A stretch of 64,000 bases of DNA, taken from the NCBI GenBank assembly GCA_963854835.1, contig OY978526.1, positions 39,741,640 through 39,805,639 on the forward strand, read 5' to 3'. A program made the position numbers and the translations under genes. The notes under the pieces are model-generated. The model was not told where the DNA came from and did not search any database. It was given only the letters and a program-made list of their open reading frames with translations. Origin of the DNA: Megamerina dolium. Taxonomy: Eukaryota > Arthropoda > Insecta > Diptera > Megamerinidae. Below, one piece after another: positions 15,301 to 30,300 of this stretch. Position 1 is the first letter of the stretch. Every line of letters starts with the position of its first letter.

Positions 15301-18300
15301 GAGAAGTCCGCAAAATTCAAAACAAATGAATTCAACAAAAATTCAAAAGCAGAACACTGTCCCTATTAGTTCGGAAAATAGATACGCTCTGCTTTCAGGT
15401 GATGAAAGTGACGAAAATATTATCTCCAAGAAAAATTTCAAACCCCCACCCATTTTCTTGAGAGAACGCAACTCAGATAAGTTGATTTCTAGAATTACAA
15501 GTCTTATAGGACCAAAGAATTTCCATGTTGTTCCTATTCGCAAAGGCCAAATTGAGGAAACAAAAGTGCAAATCTACAGCGAAACTCATTATCGCAAAGT
15601 AATATCGGAATTTGATGCTGTAAAAAAGAATTACTACACATATCAGCTAAAAAGTAGTAAGGGCTTAATCGTTGTACTCAAAGGCGTCGAACCCAACGTT
15701 GATATTAACGAAATCAAACTTGCCCTCCAGGAAGAAGGGTTTCAAGCCAAAACAGTATTCAACATTCTCAACAAGAGCAATATACCTCAACCGTTATATC
15801 GTATTGAGCTTCAGCCTGAAACAAAACCCCTAAAAAAAGGTGAAGTACACCCCATATATAAAATTCGATATTTATTGCATCGCAAAATCACAATCGAAGA
15901 ACCCCATAAGAGAACTGGACCTCCTCAGTGCAGCAACTGCCAAGAATATGGACATACTAAGACATATTGTACCCTGCCAGCTGTTTGTGTGATTTGTGGA
16001 GATCTCCATAAATCAAACATATGCCCAAAATCTAAAGGCGATGCTAGCATAAAAAAATGCAGCAATTGTGGAGGTAATCACACCGCAAATTATAGAGGTT
16101 GCCCAGTATATACAACCCTAAAGCTAAATTTCTCCGCTAGCAATCAACCTCTAAAACCAGTTGAGCAAACTCAGATAGCCAACTCAAGTAAGAGACAAAA
16201 TATTGATGCAACACAATTCTTCTCTGCAATCCCAAACAAGAATCAAACCAATTCATACGCTAGCGTGTTAAAACAAAACCCACACCAACAAAGCAATGTA
16301 AATAATGAGCAGAAACACTCACTGCCCACCCAACAGCCAAGTACCCTTGAACATTTGCTTCAAACATTGATTCAGAATATGAACCAATTCATGAACTCAA
16401 TGCAAACAATGATGCAAGAAATGATGAAAAATCAATCGATGTTACTCCAAACATTGCTATCCAGACCATGAGTTGTCTCAAGATATGCCACTGGAACGCC
16501 AACGGCTTAAGCCAGCACCGTTTGGAGCTAATTCAATTCCTTGAATCCAGCCAAATCGACATAATGATGATATCTGAGACCCATTTCACTGACAAAAATT
16601 GCTACCAAATACCATATTACAAACTGTACACCACAAATCATCCGCATGGTAAGGCACGTGGAGGAACTGCCATATTGATAAAAAGCAGAATAAAACATCA
16701 TGTTCTCGAAGATTTTAGTAGCGTCTACTTGCAAGCAACATCTATATGTCTGGAAGAATACATCTCTAACCTAGTAATATCTGCGATATACTGTCCCCCA
16801 AGATACAGTATTACCGAACAGCAATATAAAGAATTTTTCTCAACTCTTGGTAGCAAATTCTTGGTTGCTGGCGATTTCAACGCCAAACACACTCACTGGG
16901 GCTCCCGATTAATAACTCCAAAAGGCAAAAGACTATGTTCAATCATCACTAACCACGGCTACGATGTTATTTCAAATGGTCAACCGACATATTGGCCGAC
17001 GGACAAGAGGAAAATACCCGATCTCATAGACTTTGGAGTCGCCAAAGGTTTGCAGATGGAAAATATCTCCACAGAGTGTAATTATGATCTATCATCTGAC
17101 CACTCACCCACGGTAATATCTATAAAATCACCAAGCCCCCAAAGCAATTGCGTTAGAAAGAAAATAGACTGGTTAAAATTCAAGAAATATATAAATTCCC
17201 ATCTTCCTCTGAGTACTGTATTAAGAAATGGACACGATGTAGACTCAGCACTCGAAAAATTCAACCAGCTGCTCTCATTAGCTCTCAGCTCAGCCACCTG
17301 CACAAAGGTATGCAAGCAATCAAACTATAGCTCATACACACCAGCCGATATTGAATTGCTAGTAAGACAGAAAAGAAGACTCCGAAGACAATGGCAAGAA
17401 TTCAGATCACCGAATCTGAAAACACAGCTACAGCACTGCACTCGAAAGTTAAAGCAAGCCTTAAAAAATAAAAACAACAAAGAGTTAGAAGAGCACATAG
17501 CGAAATTAACACCTGGTGAAGCGTCAGACTACTCTTTGTGGAAATCAGCAAAAAAATCAAATCGGCCAATTCTCACTGATTCCCCCATCCGTTTGAGTGA
17601 CGGTAATTGGGCTAGAAGCAACTGTGAGAAGGGTTTGGCTTTTGCAAACCACCTAAAAAGTGTGTTTACACCCAATCCACTCTCTTCACAGTCCTCATTA
17701 CCAATATTAACCTCTCAACCTTGCTCAATAACGCTCAAAATTAAAAAAAAGGACATATTCAAAGCAATTTATAAAGATTTAAACCCAAAAAAATCACCTG
17801 GTCCAGATAAAATTACCGGTAAAATGATAAAAGAGCTACCTCCGGCTTCAGTAATTCATCTGATGCACATTTTCAATGCTATCCTTCGTATTAAACACTA
17901 TCCCAAATGCTGGAAAACTTCAAAAATTATTATGATAGCAAAACCAGGAAAAGACCCTACAAAAGTTGCATCGTACAGACCTATCAGCCTCCTGCCTCTA
18001 CTTTCTAAAGTATTCGAAAAGCTACTTGTCATGAATATAACTCCATTTATTAATCTCAACCAACTGATTCCTCAACATCAGTTTGGATTTAGAAAACAGC
18101 ACGGCACAATAGAACAAGTCCACCGCATTGTAACTCTGATAAGGAACACTTTTGAAGAAAAAAAGTATTGCTCAGCTGTCTTTCTTGATATCACTCAAGC
18201 TTTCGATAAAGTATGGCACGATGGCCTTATTTACAAACTCAAACTATTACTGCCTGCAAATGTCTCCTCATTGCTTAGTAGCTACCTCACGAAAAGACAA

Positions 18301-21300
18301 TTTCTCGTACATCACAAGGATTACACAACAAATCCATTGGATATTCACGCTGGCGTTCCTCAAGGAAGCGTTTTGGGTCCCTTACTGTATCTCTTATACA
18401 CTTCAGATATGCCCAACAATAACTATACATTCATATCGACCTTTGCTGATGATACGGCAATATTGTGCTCTCGCTCTAACCCCATAGAAGCTACTAAACT
18501 CCTGCAGACTCACGTCGATTCTCTCGAAATCTGGCTAGCAAAATGGCGTATAAAAGTCAATGAATCAAAGAGCGTACATGTAACCTTCACGCTAAGGCTA
18601 GATACATGTCCCCCACTTAAAATTAATGGCCAATCAGTTCCACAATGTTCCTCAACAAAGTACTTGGGTATTCACCTCGACAGAAGGCTGACATGGAAAT
18701 ATCACATAGAGGCAAAGAAAACTCAGATCAAGCTTAAAATGAATCAGTTATGGTGGCTGTTACACAAACGATCAAAGTTGAATCTTGAATACAAAGTGCT
18801 ATTATATAAAGCAATCCTGAAACCAATCTGGACTTATGGTATTCAGTTTTGGGGCACCGCATCTCCCTCTAATATCGAAAAATTGCAGCGAATACAATCC
18901 AAGTGTCTGCGAATTATTGTAAACGCGCCTTGGTATATGAGGAACGTTAACATCCATCGAGATTTAAATGTATCCACAATTTCTGAGGAAGTTGCAATGT
19001 CCTGCAGAAGCTACATTCAAAAATTACACAGTCATCCGAATCCCCTTGCTAGGCAATTGTTGCTGAGCAAGGGGCATCGTCGATTAAAAAGAAAAGACAC
19101 ACTGAATATGCTGTAAAATTGCTACATCTCGCGACTCACCAAATTGTGATGGAACGTAGGGGATATCACATAGTTTTATTTAGCTTGTAAGATTTGAATA
19201 ATTATTGTTAGTTTCTTGTATTTAAGAAAGATTCAATAAAAAAAAAAATAAGCTAACAAAAAAAAAAAAAAAAAAATTTGTTCCGATGGTATGATATGAA
19301 CGAGTATTTAATTTAAATAGAACAACTCCCACATATAATTAAGTGGCTGTTAAACATTGAATAATTATTGTTATTATTATCAAGTACTTATCTTATCTTG
19401 ATTCCCTTGTTAACTATAAATTGTATTTGCGTATAAATAAAGTCAATTTGATTATTTCTTAAATTGTAGAGGCATTTGTTAACGCTGAAATAACGAGTTG
19501 TCAATTACAAGATACATGTTAATAGTTTCGGACATTTGTCTGTCATAGAATTTTTGTTTTTCTTGAATTGATATTTTTTTGAATTCATAATTGAAAATTA
19601 TGTACATACTTGGTACAAAATTTAGGTAATCATGACATCAAATACTTGCTTATAAATAATCGTTTTTATTTATTTACATACAATATTACGCTATTAACTA
19701 TTGCGGTCAACTTGACACTACATGCAGACAGACACCTGTACGCAAAAACAATTATTAGTATTCATTTATTCGTTAACTAACATCAAATACCAATTTATTA
19801 TCATTTAATACTTTATTATTTTGTTAAAACAAAATTGCATCACTCTTAACATTGTAGAATTTTGTAACGAGCTCTAATACGAATGCGTAACTCATAATAC
19901 TTGAAACGAAAATTATCAATAATTCTATGCAAAATTCAAACACAAAGAATCTATGTTTCTCTAATTGAAATACATTTATCATCATTGTTGCAACGAGAAA
20001 AAGTCCATATGATAGGACGATGGATGTTTCCCCAACATTTGTAGTGTGAGTGTACATTCATTTCGTTTAGATGTTTGTAACCATTTGAAGCAATCTCCGG
20101 AGATTAGAAAAGTATATATTTTTTTGGTTGGTATATATTTTACTTATTCCATTTATAGATATTCGTTTGCATGTTCCTGTAGGGTACTGAAGACATTGAA
20201 TCGGATTGTATGTGGCCAGACGCCTCTGTCTTTTGCTGGCACCAGTTAGAAATTCGAGCACCGGCGTGTTCTCCAGGACTTGGTCTTTCCACTGGATATT
20301 AGGCCTGCGTTTTTTTGCTTGGTGCACCAGCAGATTTCGAATATAATATAACACCTTCTCTACTGGAGCGCGCTCTTCCAATCGTTCGCCATGACCTAGC
20401 TAGCTCAGCTGTTGAATTTTGATACACTTTTCTATGTCGAAGCCGCCATACAGCTCATACAGCTCATGGTTGTACCTTATATTCGATACTCGCCACCAAC
20501 GCAAATAGGTCCAAAGATCTTGCGTAGGCCTCTTCTCTCGAAAACTCCGAACATTCTCGTGTCTCGAGAGAAGGCTCGTCTTCTCAATTGATTACTTAGC
20601 CCAAAGTAGCATCTGTGTAGTAGCAAAAGTGGCCCTTCGCAATATCTCCAGGCTGTCGTAATTACTAGCGTAGTTATCAACAGTGACATGCAGTCCAAGA
20701 TGCCGGGACCCTTTGTTTGTAAACAGTAGACGACTCTCTTTCCAACCCTGAGAATGCTGCACTAACTGCTACATTATGGGCATAAGCCAACAGCATTACA
20801 CTTTTATTGGAGGTAGTGCCAATAGCAGCTCATATTACAATACTATCTCCATAATAAGATTGAAGAAATCACACGATAATGAATCGTCTTGTTTCAGAAA
20901 ACGTCGTTCGATATTAAATGGCGGGGAGAGGTGCTTCCAAATGTTTACTTCACAAAAGAATTTATACAGTGTAATTCTGCAAAGACGAATGAGTTTCGCA
21001 GTCAAACCGTCATATCTTATTTAATATTCTGTATATAGGACAACTACATTTGGTACGTGGCTTAATATTAATTTAAAAGAATAATTTATACTTTGTCATG
21101 CGGTATTGTTAAAGTGTTCAGCGAATAAATGCGTGAATTACACCAAAATCGTTTTTCTAACATTTTAAATTTATAGTTAAAATCGTTGGCCTTGGTAAAG
21201 CTTTTGTTTCGTTCAAAAAAAGTCAACTTCAGCAGGGCTTAAAATACGACGATCTAGCTACAGATTTTAATAACAACCGCAATAGTGCCTGCACATACAT

Positions 21301-24300
21301 ACATACATATATACTCGCATATAAATATTACCAGCATTAATGCGCCCCGGCTTCTTTATTTTTGCCATTGTTACAAGTAGGTATGCGATAAAGACAGAAT
21401 TACGACTTAACTTGGCACATTTCTTATTGTGCCACCGCTAAGTGTACGTATTTACATAAACGTGCACCATACATATGTAAAGCCCGATTGCTACAGGCTG
21501 CCTTAAGCGATTTACAAAGTTGATTTACGGCAATTTTCACGTGAACAAAAAAAAATCATTGGTAATTTTTATTATTTGCGTTTTTCTTTTGCTCGTATGC
21601 AAGTATAATTATGCAGCATAACCATATATACATATAATTGGTAATTTGAAAAATAACAAAATTTTTGCATATGATAGGCGTATACTGTATGTGGGTGCTG
21701 GGTGTTAAAAATTACTGGTGGTGGTAAATGCACCTTTTATCGTAAGTAACTATTGTTAATACAATCAATTGTTTTATTCGTATGTTATGTACCTACTCTT
21801 GCATACTTGTGATGATCTCATTTCATTGTCACTTGTCAAGTTTGTAGTAAATTTTTTTATTAAACATTAACCAGCCAGTATTATTGGTTAAAAATCAATA
21901 AAGCTCATGCATAGACACTTGGTATTTCAAGTATTTAATGAAAATAATTGAAATTGGAGATATCATTAAATAAATACATATTGCATTGCAATTCATTTAT
22001 ATATTCGAACATTGTATTTGAGTATCTACTTGAAAGTACTGCTGCATGTATGCTACATTAGATGTTAGACATTTTAATCTAGATGTACATATACATACAG
22101 TGGCTCACAGCTTATTTCGTACAGTGTATATATTTTTATGTACATGGCTGTAACATCGAAACTAAAAAACTTATCGATAAGTTTTGAATGTAGATGTCTG
22201 TGTATGTGTTTAGTAAACCTAATAAGAAAACGGGGAACCCCAAAAATTTTTCTTTTTGTTATGCAAGAGAGAAAAACTATTGATCAGCTGATTTTCAGCT
22301 CACATCTTATTTCGTACACAAACTTCAATGTAGGTAAGTTTCATTCTGCCGCGCAGTTACAAAGTTTTTTTGAATTGTATGAGTTTTTGGACCTTTTTAA
22401 CTATTATAACAATTTTTATTATTATTATTTTAAATAGTTAAAGTGCTGTAAATTAAACATTTAGCTTTATGGGTCATCGTACAACGATGGAACAGCGTAA
22501 ACTGGTAATTAACCATTTTAGGAAAGGTCAGAGTGTGCGAAAAATTGCTGAAATGACAAATTTAAGTGCCTCAACTGTCCAATACATCATTCAACGCTTC
22601 GTTCGCGAAAATCAGTTGGAGAACAAGGTCAGAGAAGCACCTAATAAGATTTTCAACGCATCAGACGAGCGTTATATTGTACGAAAAATTAAGAAAAATC
22701 CAAAGTTATCCGCTCCGAAGTTGGCTGCAGAGGTTCAGCGTGAAATAGGAAAATCATCCAGTGCTGAAACTGTCCGACGTGTGCTGCGCAATCATGACTT
22801 GAACGGTCGAGTAGCCCGAAAGAAACCATTCATTTCGAAAATGAATATACAACGCCGACTTGACTTCGCCAAAGAGCATATTATTAATACTCCTGCGTTG
22901 TGGAATACCGTTATTTTCGCGGATGAGTCTAAGTTTAATATTTTTGGCTCGGACGGAATGTCATATGTTTGGCGTAAAGCTAATACCGAGCTAAACAAGG
23001 AGAACCTTAAGCCCACAGTGAAGCATGGTGGCGGTAGCGTGATGGTTTGGGCCTGTATGTCAGCAGCCGGAGTAGGTGAATTGGTTTTTATTGAGGGAAC
23101 AATGGACAAAATGAAGTACCTCGAGATTCTGAAAAACAATTTACTTCAAAGTGCAGACAAACTGGGTTTGCGGGAAGAATTTCGGTATTACCAAGATAAT
23201 GACCCAAAACATAAATCTGGGATTGTGCAATCTTGGCTTATTTGAACTGCTCACACTTGATGTCTCCACCACCACAGTCACCTGACATGAATGTGATTGA
23301 AAATCTTTAGTCTATTTTGGACAATAAAATAAGAACACACAAGATTTCTAATAAGCAAGACCTAAAGAAGGTACTGATGGAGGAATGGAAAAAAATCACA
23401 CCAGACATCACTCAAAAATTGGTGGATTCAATGCCAAGTAGACTCCAGGCTGTCATTAACGCTAAGGGATGTCATACTAAATATTAAAATCAACTTACTT
23501 TGTTTTTAGTTTGAACTTAAAGAGACTGTACGAAATAAGCTGTGACATGAATTTTCCTATTTTTTTCTTATTTTATTTTTTTATAGTGTCAAACACTAAA
23601 ATTTTGAAAAAGTAAATTTTGGAAAATAAAAAACAAACCTTCCTTTCAAAAATGGCATTTATATTTTGTTCAAATTTTTGCTATATTAGGAATTACGACT
23701 GCAGCAATTTTTAAACTGTCACTGTACGAAATAAGCTGGGAGCCACTGTATAAGAAATATTGTAACAAAATTAAATTGATTTTTCTTGCTCATTTTCTTA
23801 ATCAGTCAGTTCAGATATTTTGTTGAATATGTTTTCCATTCCGCTCGTAATATACTACTGCATAATCAGTTTAATTGCGATCTACATAAGAATAGGTATG
23901 TATTTATTAATACTTCTGATGTTTATATTATTGTATGTTGTTGTTGTTGTTGCTGTCCGTCAACATTGCATCGCATCACATCACCAATAGGTCGTCGTCA
24001 TTTACATAAATCATTGTGGGTGGTATAATTTGATCTTCCGTCATTGCTGCGAAATTATACACCGATACGAATAATGTTAATGCTTTAATTTTATGTATGT
24101 ATTTATATGTTGATCTACTATTTGCATATATTGAAATTATATATTGTACATACATAGATATGTGCATATAACAATTATAGCTATTGTATTGCAAATATAC
24201 ATATGTAAAGTTGGTAATTGTTCAATATACCATATAACATATGTAGCTACATATGTACATAAGCTAATCGAAAATTACTAGAATTACTTAGTAGAAAATA

Positions 24301-27300
24301 TTATAATTACCATCATGAAGGTGCAGCCTCTTAAATGTATTCGCTTTTTCTGCTGATAATGTAATCGTTGTACAAACTAGTTAATCGATATATTCAGCAT
24401 TATTATCTATGCTATTTTGCCCATTTATCGGGCAGATGCTGAATGCCCTCGCGATAGAAACTTGATGATGGTTTTGAAGCAAAATAGTAATAGAGCCATT
24501 TTCTTATTTGCATTGATCTGAAGAAGTAGTAGTCGAAAGCAGCCACGTCAGGAGAATACTGCGCATACTGGAGAAGTTCCCAGACTAGGGAGAAGTTGAT
24601 ATCTTGTGTTGGTATTGCTGTATGTGGACAAGCTTTGTCATACAGCACTTTGTCCACTTTTGTCCACTTCCTTGGCAACTAAATTAAATCATCTGTTGTT
24701 GATATCGTTTGACTGTAACAATTTGATCAATTTTCATGTATTGGTTTTGTGTAAAACATTCTTTTTTGGAACCAAGAAAAAATACCATGCAGATGTCAAT
24801 TCTTCGATTTTTGATTTCTGCGGATAGCTCATGAGGGATCCACTCTTCCCTCTGGAGAACTTAAATGCTGTGTTACTCTTAACTGTGCTGCAAGTTTATT
24901 TTAAGTTTGACATGGATTTTCATCGAGTCAAGTTTGAATTTCTTCGTTCATGACCTCTCCTGGACTACCATTACATGGATCATCTTGAAAACGAAAATCC
25001 GTACCGAAATCTTGCAAATCACTTTCTAACTATTTCATAACTTACAATTATCACCATAAGTTGAATTTATTCATTTCGTTAAGGAGCACATTTTTTTTTT
25101 TGTTTAAAACAAAATAACATGCAAGCAAATGTTGTTTATCGATATTCATCTCTTAAAAAATTGATATATATTGAATGACAGCTTGTAAACGACCCAAACT
25201 TACGTCATATAAACATCACTGATTAAGCTACTATATACAACGAAAATAGCGATCAAATTGAATGCGTTTAAGCACGTTTTTTAATACAACAAACTTCATC
25301 ACAGAGAGCATATTTGTACATCTATTGTGTCTAAATTTTTGTATGTCTACTAATAAGGTGGGTTAATTATGTTTAATTATATAGAGCAAAATTTTGACTA
25401 CCTTGCTCAATGACAAACATAAAATTTGGATAATTTCAAGTAATTCTTCCCAAGGAAGCATAAAGAAATTCCGCCTACTTTTCAATTTTTTACAAAACCA
25501 TCAATTTCGTTTGGGAGCCCTCTTAAGGGAAAAGTATGTTCAGGGGAAATGTTGACGAGGAAAATTTAATAGCTGTCTGTCATACATTTCACCGCTCTCA
25601 GGGCAATTCTTGTGGTTATTTGTAGATTTCCTGGTGTATTTATGTAGTGTCTTGTATTGGAGTCCCCTTAAGAAGTAGAGATAAGGGGTAAGAATGTTGA
25701 GAAGGGAAACTAAATGGGGGTCGATCATACAGTTAACACCTTAAAGGGTGGTTCCTGGGTAGCTATGGTATTATTTGTTCGTTTTCAGATGTTTTTGTGT
25801 CCGTTTTGTATGGGAGTATGGGTGCGGATATAGAGTATGTTCAGAGGAAATGATGAAGATGCAAAATTAAATCGATCATACATTTTATCCCTCTAACGGC
25901 GAGTTAAGGGTTAATCATTTGAAAATCGACAAATAACCCCATAACTAAACCGCCGTTAGAGCGATGATATGTATGATCAATCGATAAATTTGTCCACCTC
26001 AACATGTTCCTAAATCCGGAATATCTTTGTACTTCGTTGGAAAAAAATTCTTGCAATAATCCAAATTTTATGTTTTCGCTATGCGAAACTGTTCAAAAAT
26101 TCGACCTACCTTAATGTATACACAATGTACGGTATGGAATATGCCGTACCTATACACACCAAAACATATGGAAACTTTAATAATCAATCGTACACACAGA
26201 CACATACACACACACACACACACACCTAACCAAAATCATCAGACAATACTTGTAATATCCAAATAAAATGCAGCATTTAAGCACCTTTTGATTGATTACT
26301 AGCAATATCATTGAGCATAAAATTGTAAGTAGATGAACGCTGTTGAATGGGCAGCATATTGTGGTCCAACTTTAACGCTGTTGTGGCCACTTGTATGATT
26401 GTCGTGTAAATGCATTTGAAATGAGCTCCATTAAATATATCTGTATCTGATGATTGGTACAATACTCGTGCATATGTGATTGTGTTGAATCGATTGCCGT
26501 TGGGCCCGCTGTCGTTTGTCATAGGTTAATCGAAAGATAGCATTTATACATATTTGTGCATAGATCGTCTTCGATCAGAATTGGTCTCTATACTACACAC
26601 AACCATACGCTTACTCATGCCACTGTATGGCGGGGCAGTGATTTTGTGGGGGTTTTTTTTTTTGTTAATTTTGATTTTATAATAATTTTGTGCTTTGCTG
26701 ATTGGTTTGTCGTGCAAATTTGAGGCGTGTCGCTACGGGCTATTTTCTATTTATTTCATAATGTGAATCGATTTCGATTCACATCATATTGCTATGATTT
26801 GTTGTTGTTGTTCATAGTTGATTATTTCTTCATCAAGAATATTAGGTACATTTACCTAAGTAGTTACATAAGTATTCACATAAACGTTCATGGGCAAATA
26901 ATAACTTTAGCTTTGAGACTTAGCTAATTTCACAAATTTTCTTGATAATGATGTTGTTTTTATGGTTGGTATCTACTCATAGAAACGAGTATGTGCGATC
27001 AGTGCATTGTGACAAGTTAATTTGACAGTTTCGCTATATTTTACAAATACAAGTACATATATATGTATGTGTGCAGTACTTGAAACCTTGAAATTTCATG
27101 GAATGTTAAACTCATTAATTGTCTATAAAGTACATAGATATGCACAATACTTCAATAAATTTTCTTTACATATTTCTTAAAAAAGCATAAATAGTATGAA
27201 CTTCACATAGATATATTTGTTGAACCAACTGTCAAATTGATCACATGACTCTGGTGTTTTATTTTCAAAATTCGCATGCTGTGCGAAGATTTTATGGCAC

Positions 27301-30300
27301 ATCTTGCTTTATTCGCAATACGATGAATAGATTTATATCTATGAATACGCTAATTGATGACACACATCCATCACGATCTCAAACTGTGCTCATCAAAGTC
27401 ACCAACTCACTCCCAGTTCACTACGAGAAAGATTTTACCATCAACAAATATTTTTTCCCTGATCTTTACCATCATCATCTGTAGTGATGAAGTGCATTTT
27501 TGATTCAATACACATTCAGGTAAATGTAATTATTGCATTTAGAGTGGGAAACATCCAAACGAGACTCGGAAACTGAGATAGGCGTGATAAGACTAGTTAT
27601 GCTCGTAGGTTAGGTTTTGTGGCTGCCCTCTCTCTGAGAGGACACACTTAGGCCAGAAATGCCCATTGTGATACCACTGAGCTTCTCTTCCAATACTGTT
27701 GTGCGTGTTCAATTTGGACAGCATTAGAAGGGAACTACTTATATTAGCCGGTTCCGAACGGCAGAACCCTTGTGACATCACTTTAACTTGTTACTGATGG
27801 AAAAATTGCCAATCCTTGCAGGCAGGTGGGTACCGTTCGAAAGAAACATCTTTTCGATATTAAATATTGTTATGTTTCAGTCGGGGATTGAACCCACGAC
27901 CTACAGATCAGAAGGCCAACGCACTAACTCGTAAAAGTAATCTGTAATTTGGCCAATGGATGGCCTTTATTATTTTCAAACACTAAATGCTATAAAACTT
28001 TAAGCTAAGAACGTCAAAAAAGACTGCGATTCTAACAATTTAGATATATATGTTTTATTTCACAAATAAAAGTCTTCTAAAGGTAATTCGTTGTTTAAGC
28101 AGATTGTTTTAAATATTCATTAATTTACCATATGCATACATGTATTTATTTAATAATTTTTCTAATCTTCTCTTTTTCCCTCTTTACAGTTCAATTTCGT
28201 TGGAAGAATTTTGGGTCCTCGCGGTATGACAGCAAAACAATTAGAGCAAGAGACTGGTTGTAAGATTATGGTCAGAGGCAAAGGATCCATGAGAGACAAA
28301 AAGAAGGTATGTTATACATATGTATATAGAAATATTTTATAAATTCATATTTTCCCATTAAGTTTTGTATTGCTGCCAATAATTTTAATTACGTTGCGAG
28401 TACACAGCACACAGAGACTTGCTCATTGTGATATCATACAACTCTGATGCTACTTAGTAGTTACTTTTGTCTGGTCTTGCCAAATCATCGGCTTTTAATT
28501 CCACGAAATATACCCGTGCCCTGATACCCGATTATTGTGTACACTATAATTATATGATATCTCAATAATAAAAACAGATAGTCGGTGTTTGATATTTTGG
28601 TCACAACAGCGTGTAAGATTTAGGGAATTAGAGTTGACGCATTCCCCTACTCATTCTACCATTCTGGTACATATGTCAGTACTCGTATGTATATGTTATG
28701 TATATGTAATTGTTTCGAATTATGTGCAATTAAGATCCCAATGCTCTTTGTTATGTAGCAGTCATATTCCATTCAAATAGAGTAGGATATCTGGTAGACC
28801 AAAGTTATATTCTATGGACATCGGAGCACTAAATTCGGATCCGTGATTAAATCTTCGCCATCATCCCAGCTTTCATTCTAGCCATAAAAACCTACAAAAA
28901 TAGCCAAAAACAAAGTTTATATGCAAATAAGATCCGAATGCTATTTGTTATGTGACAGTCATATTCTTTCCAACGAGGGATAAATAAAATCGTGGAATTA
29001 TGATTCCAAAATTCTTTTCCGGAGCTAACACACCTAATGCGAAGCTTGCCTACTAAAGTGATATAATCTCACATTACGCTAAGTAAAACATTTGGTTTAC
29101 AAGAAGGTTCCACAATATATTATTGCTTTTTGTGTCAATCGGAGAGCAGCGACCATCCTTTCGGTAGAAACAATTTTTAGTCGGCTGAAATAGGCGTTGG
29201 ACAATGAGGGTGCACTGGTTAAACATTCACGTTTATTTCTCCAGCATATCTGTGGATCTACAAACAAACAAGTTCTGGAAGGCACTGTGTTGGAGAGTAT
29301 TTTCTCACCGTTGTAACACGTCAATTGGAAGTATTTCAAAACTTTTGTAGCATGAACAATACGTTTTTAATAACCCAACAAACTATATACAAGTTATTGC
29401 TGAAATTTTGAAATCATCGTATGAGTGTCAGCTGTCATTAAAAATTAATTTCTGGCATGGATTTGCTCCCTCTCAAACTTGTGCAAAAAAATTTAATATT
29501 TTGTTGAATAGTGTAATAATTTATTATGCAAAATGCAAAATAGTCTACATTTTATTAGATACATTTAGCTAATGTTGCATATAATACCAAGTAATAAAAG
29601 CGAACGTTAAAAGCAGAATATGTCTTGAAGATGTATGTACATATGTAAGTACTTGTATTTGTGGACACATTCTATAACGTTTTATGAAACAACAAAAACA
29701 AATTAAATAATATAATTTTCCGCAGCACCACCACTGTGATTATACAAATCACACACAAGTAGTTTTCATTTTCTATATCTTGTTGTAGTACTTTCTTCTA
29801 GCGCATTTTGTTTGATGACGCGTCATAAAATATGTTAATACTAAAAAGCTTATCATGCCTTTCTTCAATATATGAATATTTGTCAGATTTTTAATTTCTC
29901 TTGACAGAAATTTGTTAGTCAATTTTTAATTCCGTCATCTGTGAAAATAATTTGGCAGTATTTTCCTATGTTGAATGGCATTTTAATTGTTGTTGTCGTT
30001 CGTTATTGCTGCCTTATATATTTCTTTTGCTACATTTCAATTACTTAATTTAATTTGTGCATTCTTTTACATAATTGATGAATTTTATTATATTTCATAT
30101 ATATGATATTATGCTTTCATTTTGTGTTTATTCGATATATCTACTTAGTTTTGCTGAAAAAGTAAATCGCAAGTAGCAATCGGAAAATCCTTTACGTTGG
30201 CGTGTATAAGTAACATGCTCTTTTTTTTTTACATATCTCTCGAATTGCGTTACCTATATAATTATGCCATTATTTTGGTTTTCTACACAAGTGTAGAACT

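Larger units (their letters stand above)
14750..19275 (+). mobile_element. Complete Jockey-clade LINE (non-LTR retrotransposon)
   Basis: A full-length element of about 4.5 kb: a ~108-bp 5' UTR beginning GTTTCGCGAAAGTCACC, ORF1, ORF2, a short 3' UTR with AATAAA and an A-rich tail (19237-19275). The 11-bp duplication ATTTGTTCCGA flanks it (14739-14749, 19276-19286). The Jockey assignment rests on the triple zinc-knuckle ORF1, the APE-type endonuclease plus reverse transcriptase in ORF2, and the lack of an RNase H domain. Both ORFs are open, so it may be a recent, perhaps competent, copy. It lies in sense orientation within a how intron. Confidence 0.93.
6334..28189 (+). other. how: 21.9-kb how intron filled with mobile elements
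   Basis: The GT-AG intron separates the start of the KH domain from its core. Apart from the elements listed separately, it is AT-rich sequence with short microsatellites and no recognisable gene. A 13-bp perfect inverted repeat with a 3-nt loop lies at 7932-7960. Confidence 0.85.

Noticed and set aside
19824..20057. 77-codon minus-strand open frame
   Set aside because: Hydrophobic by chance in AT-rich sequence, no family match, no supporting context.
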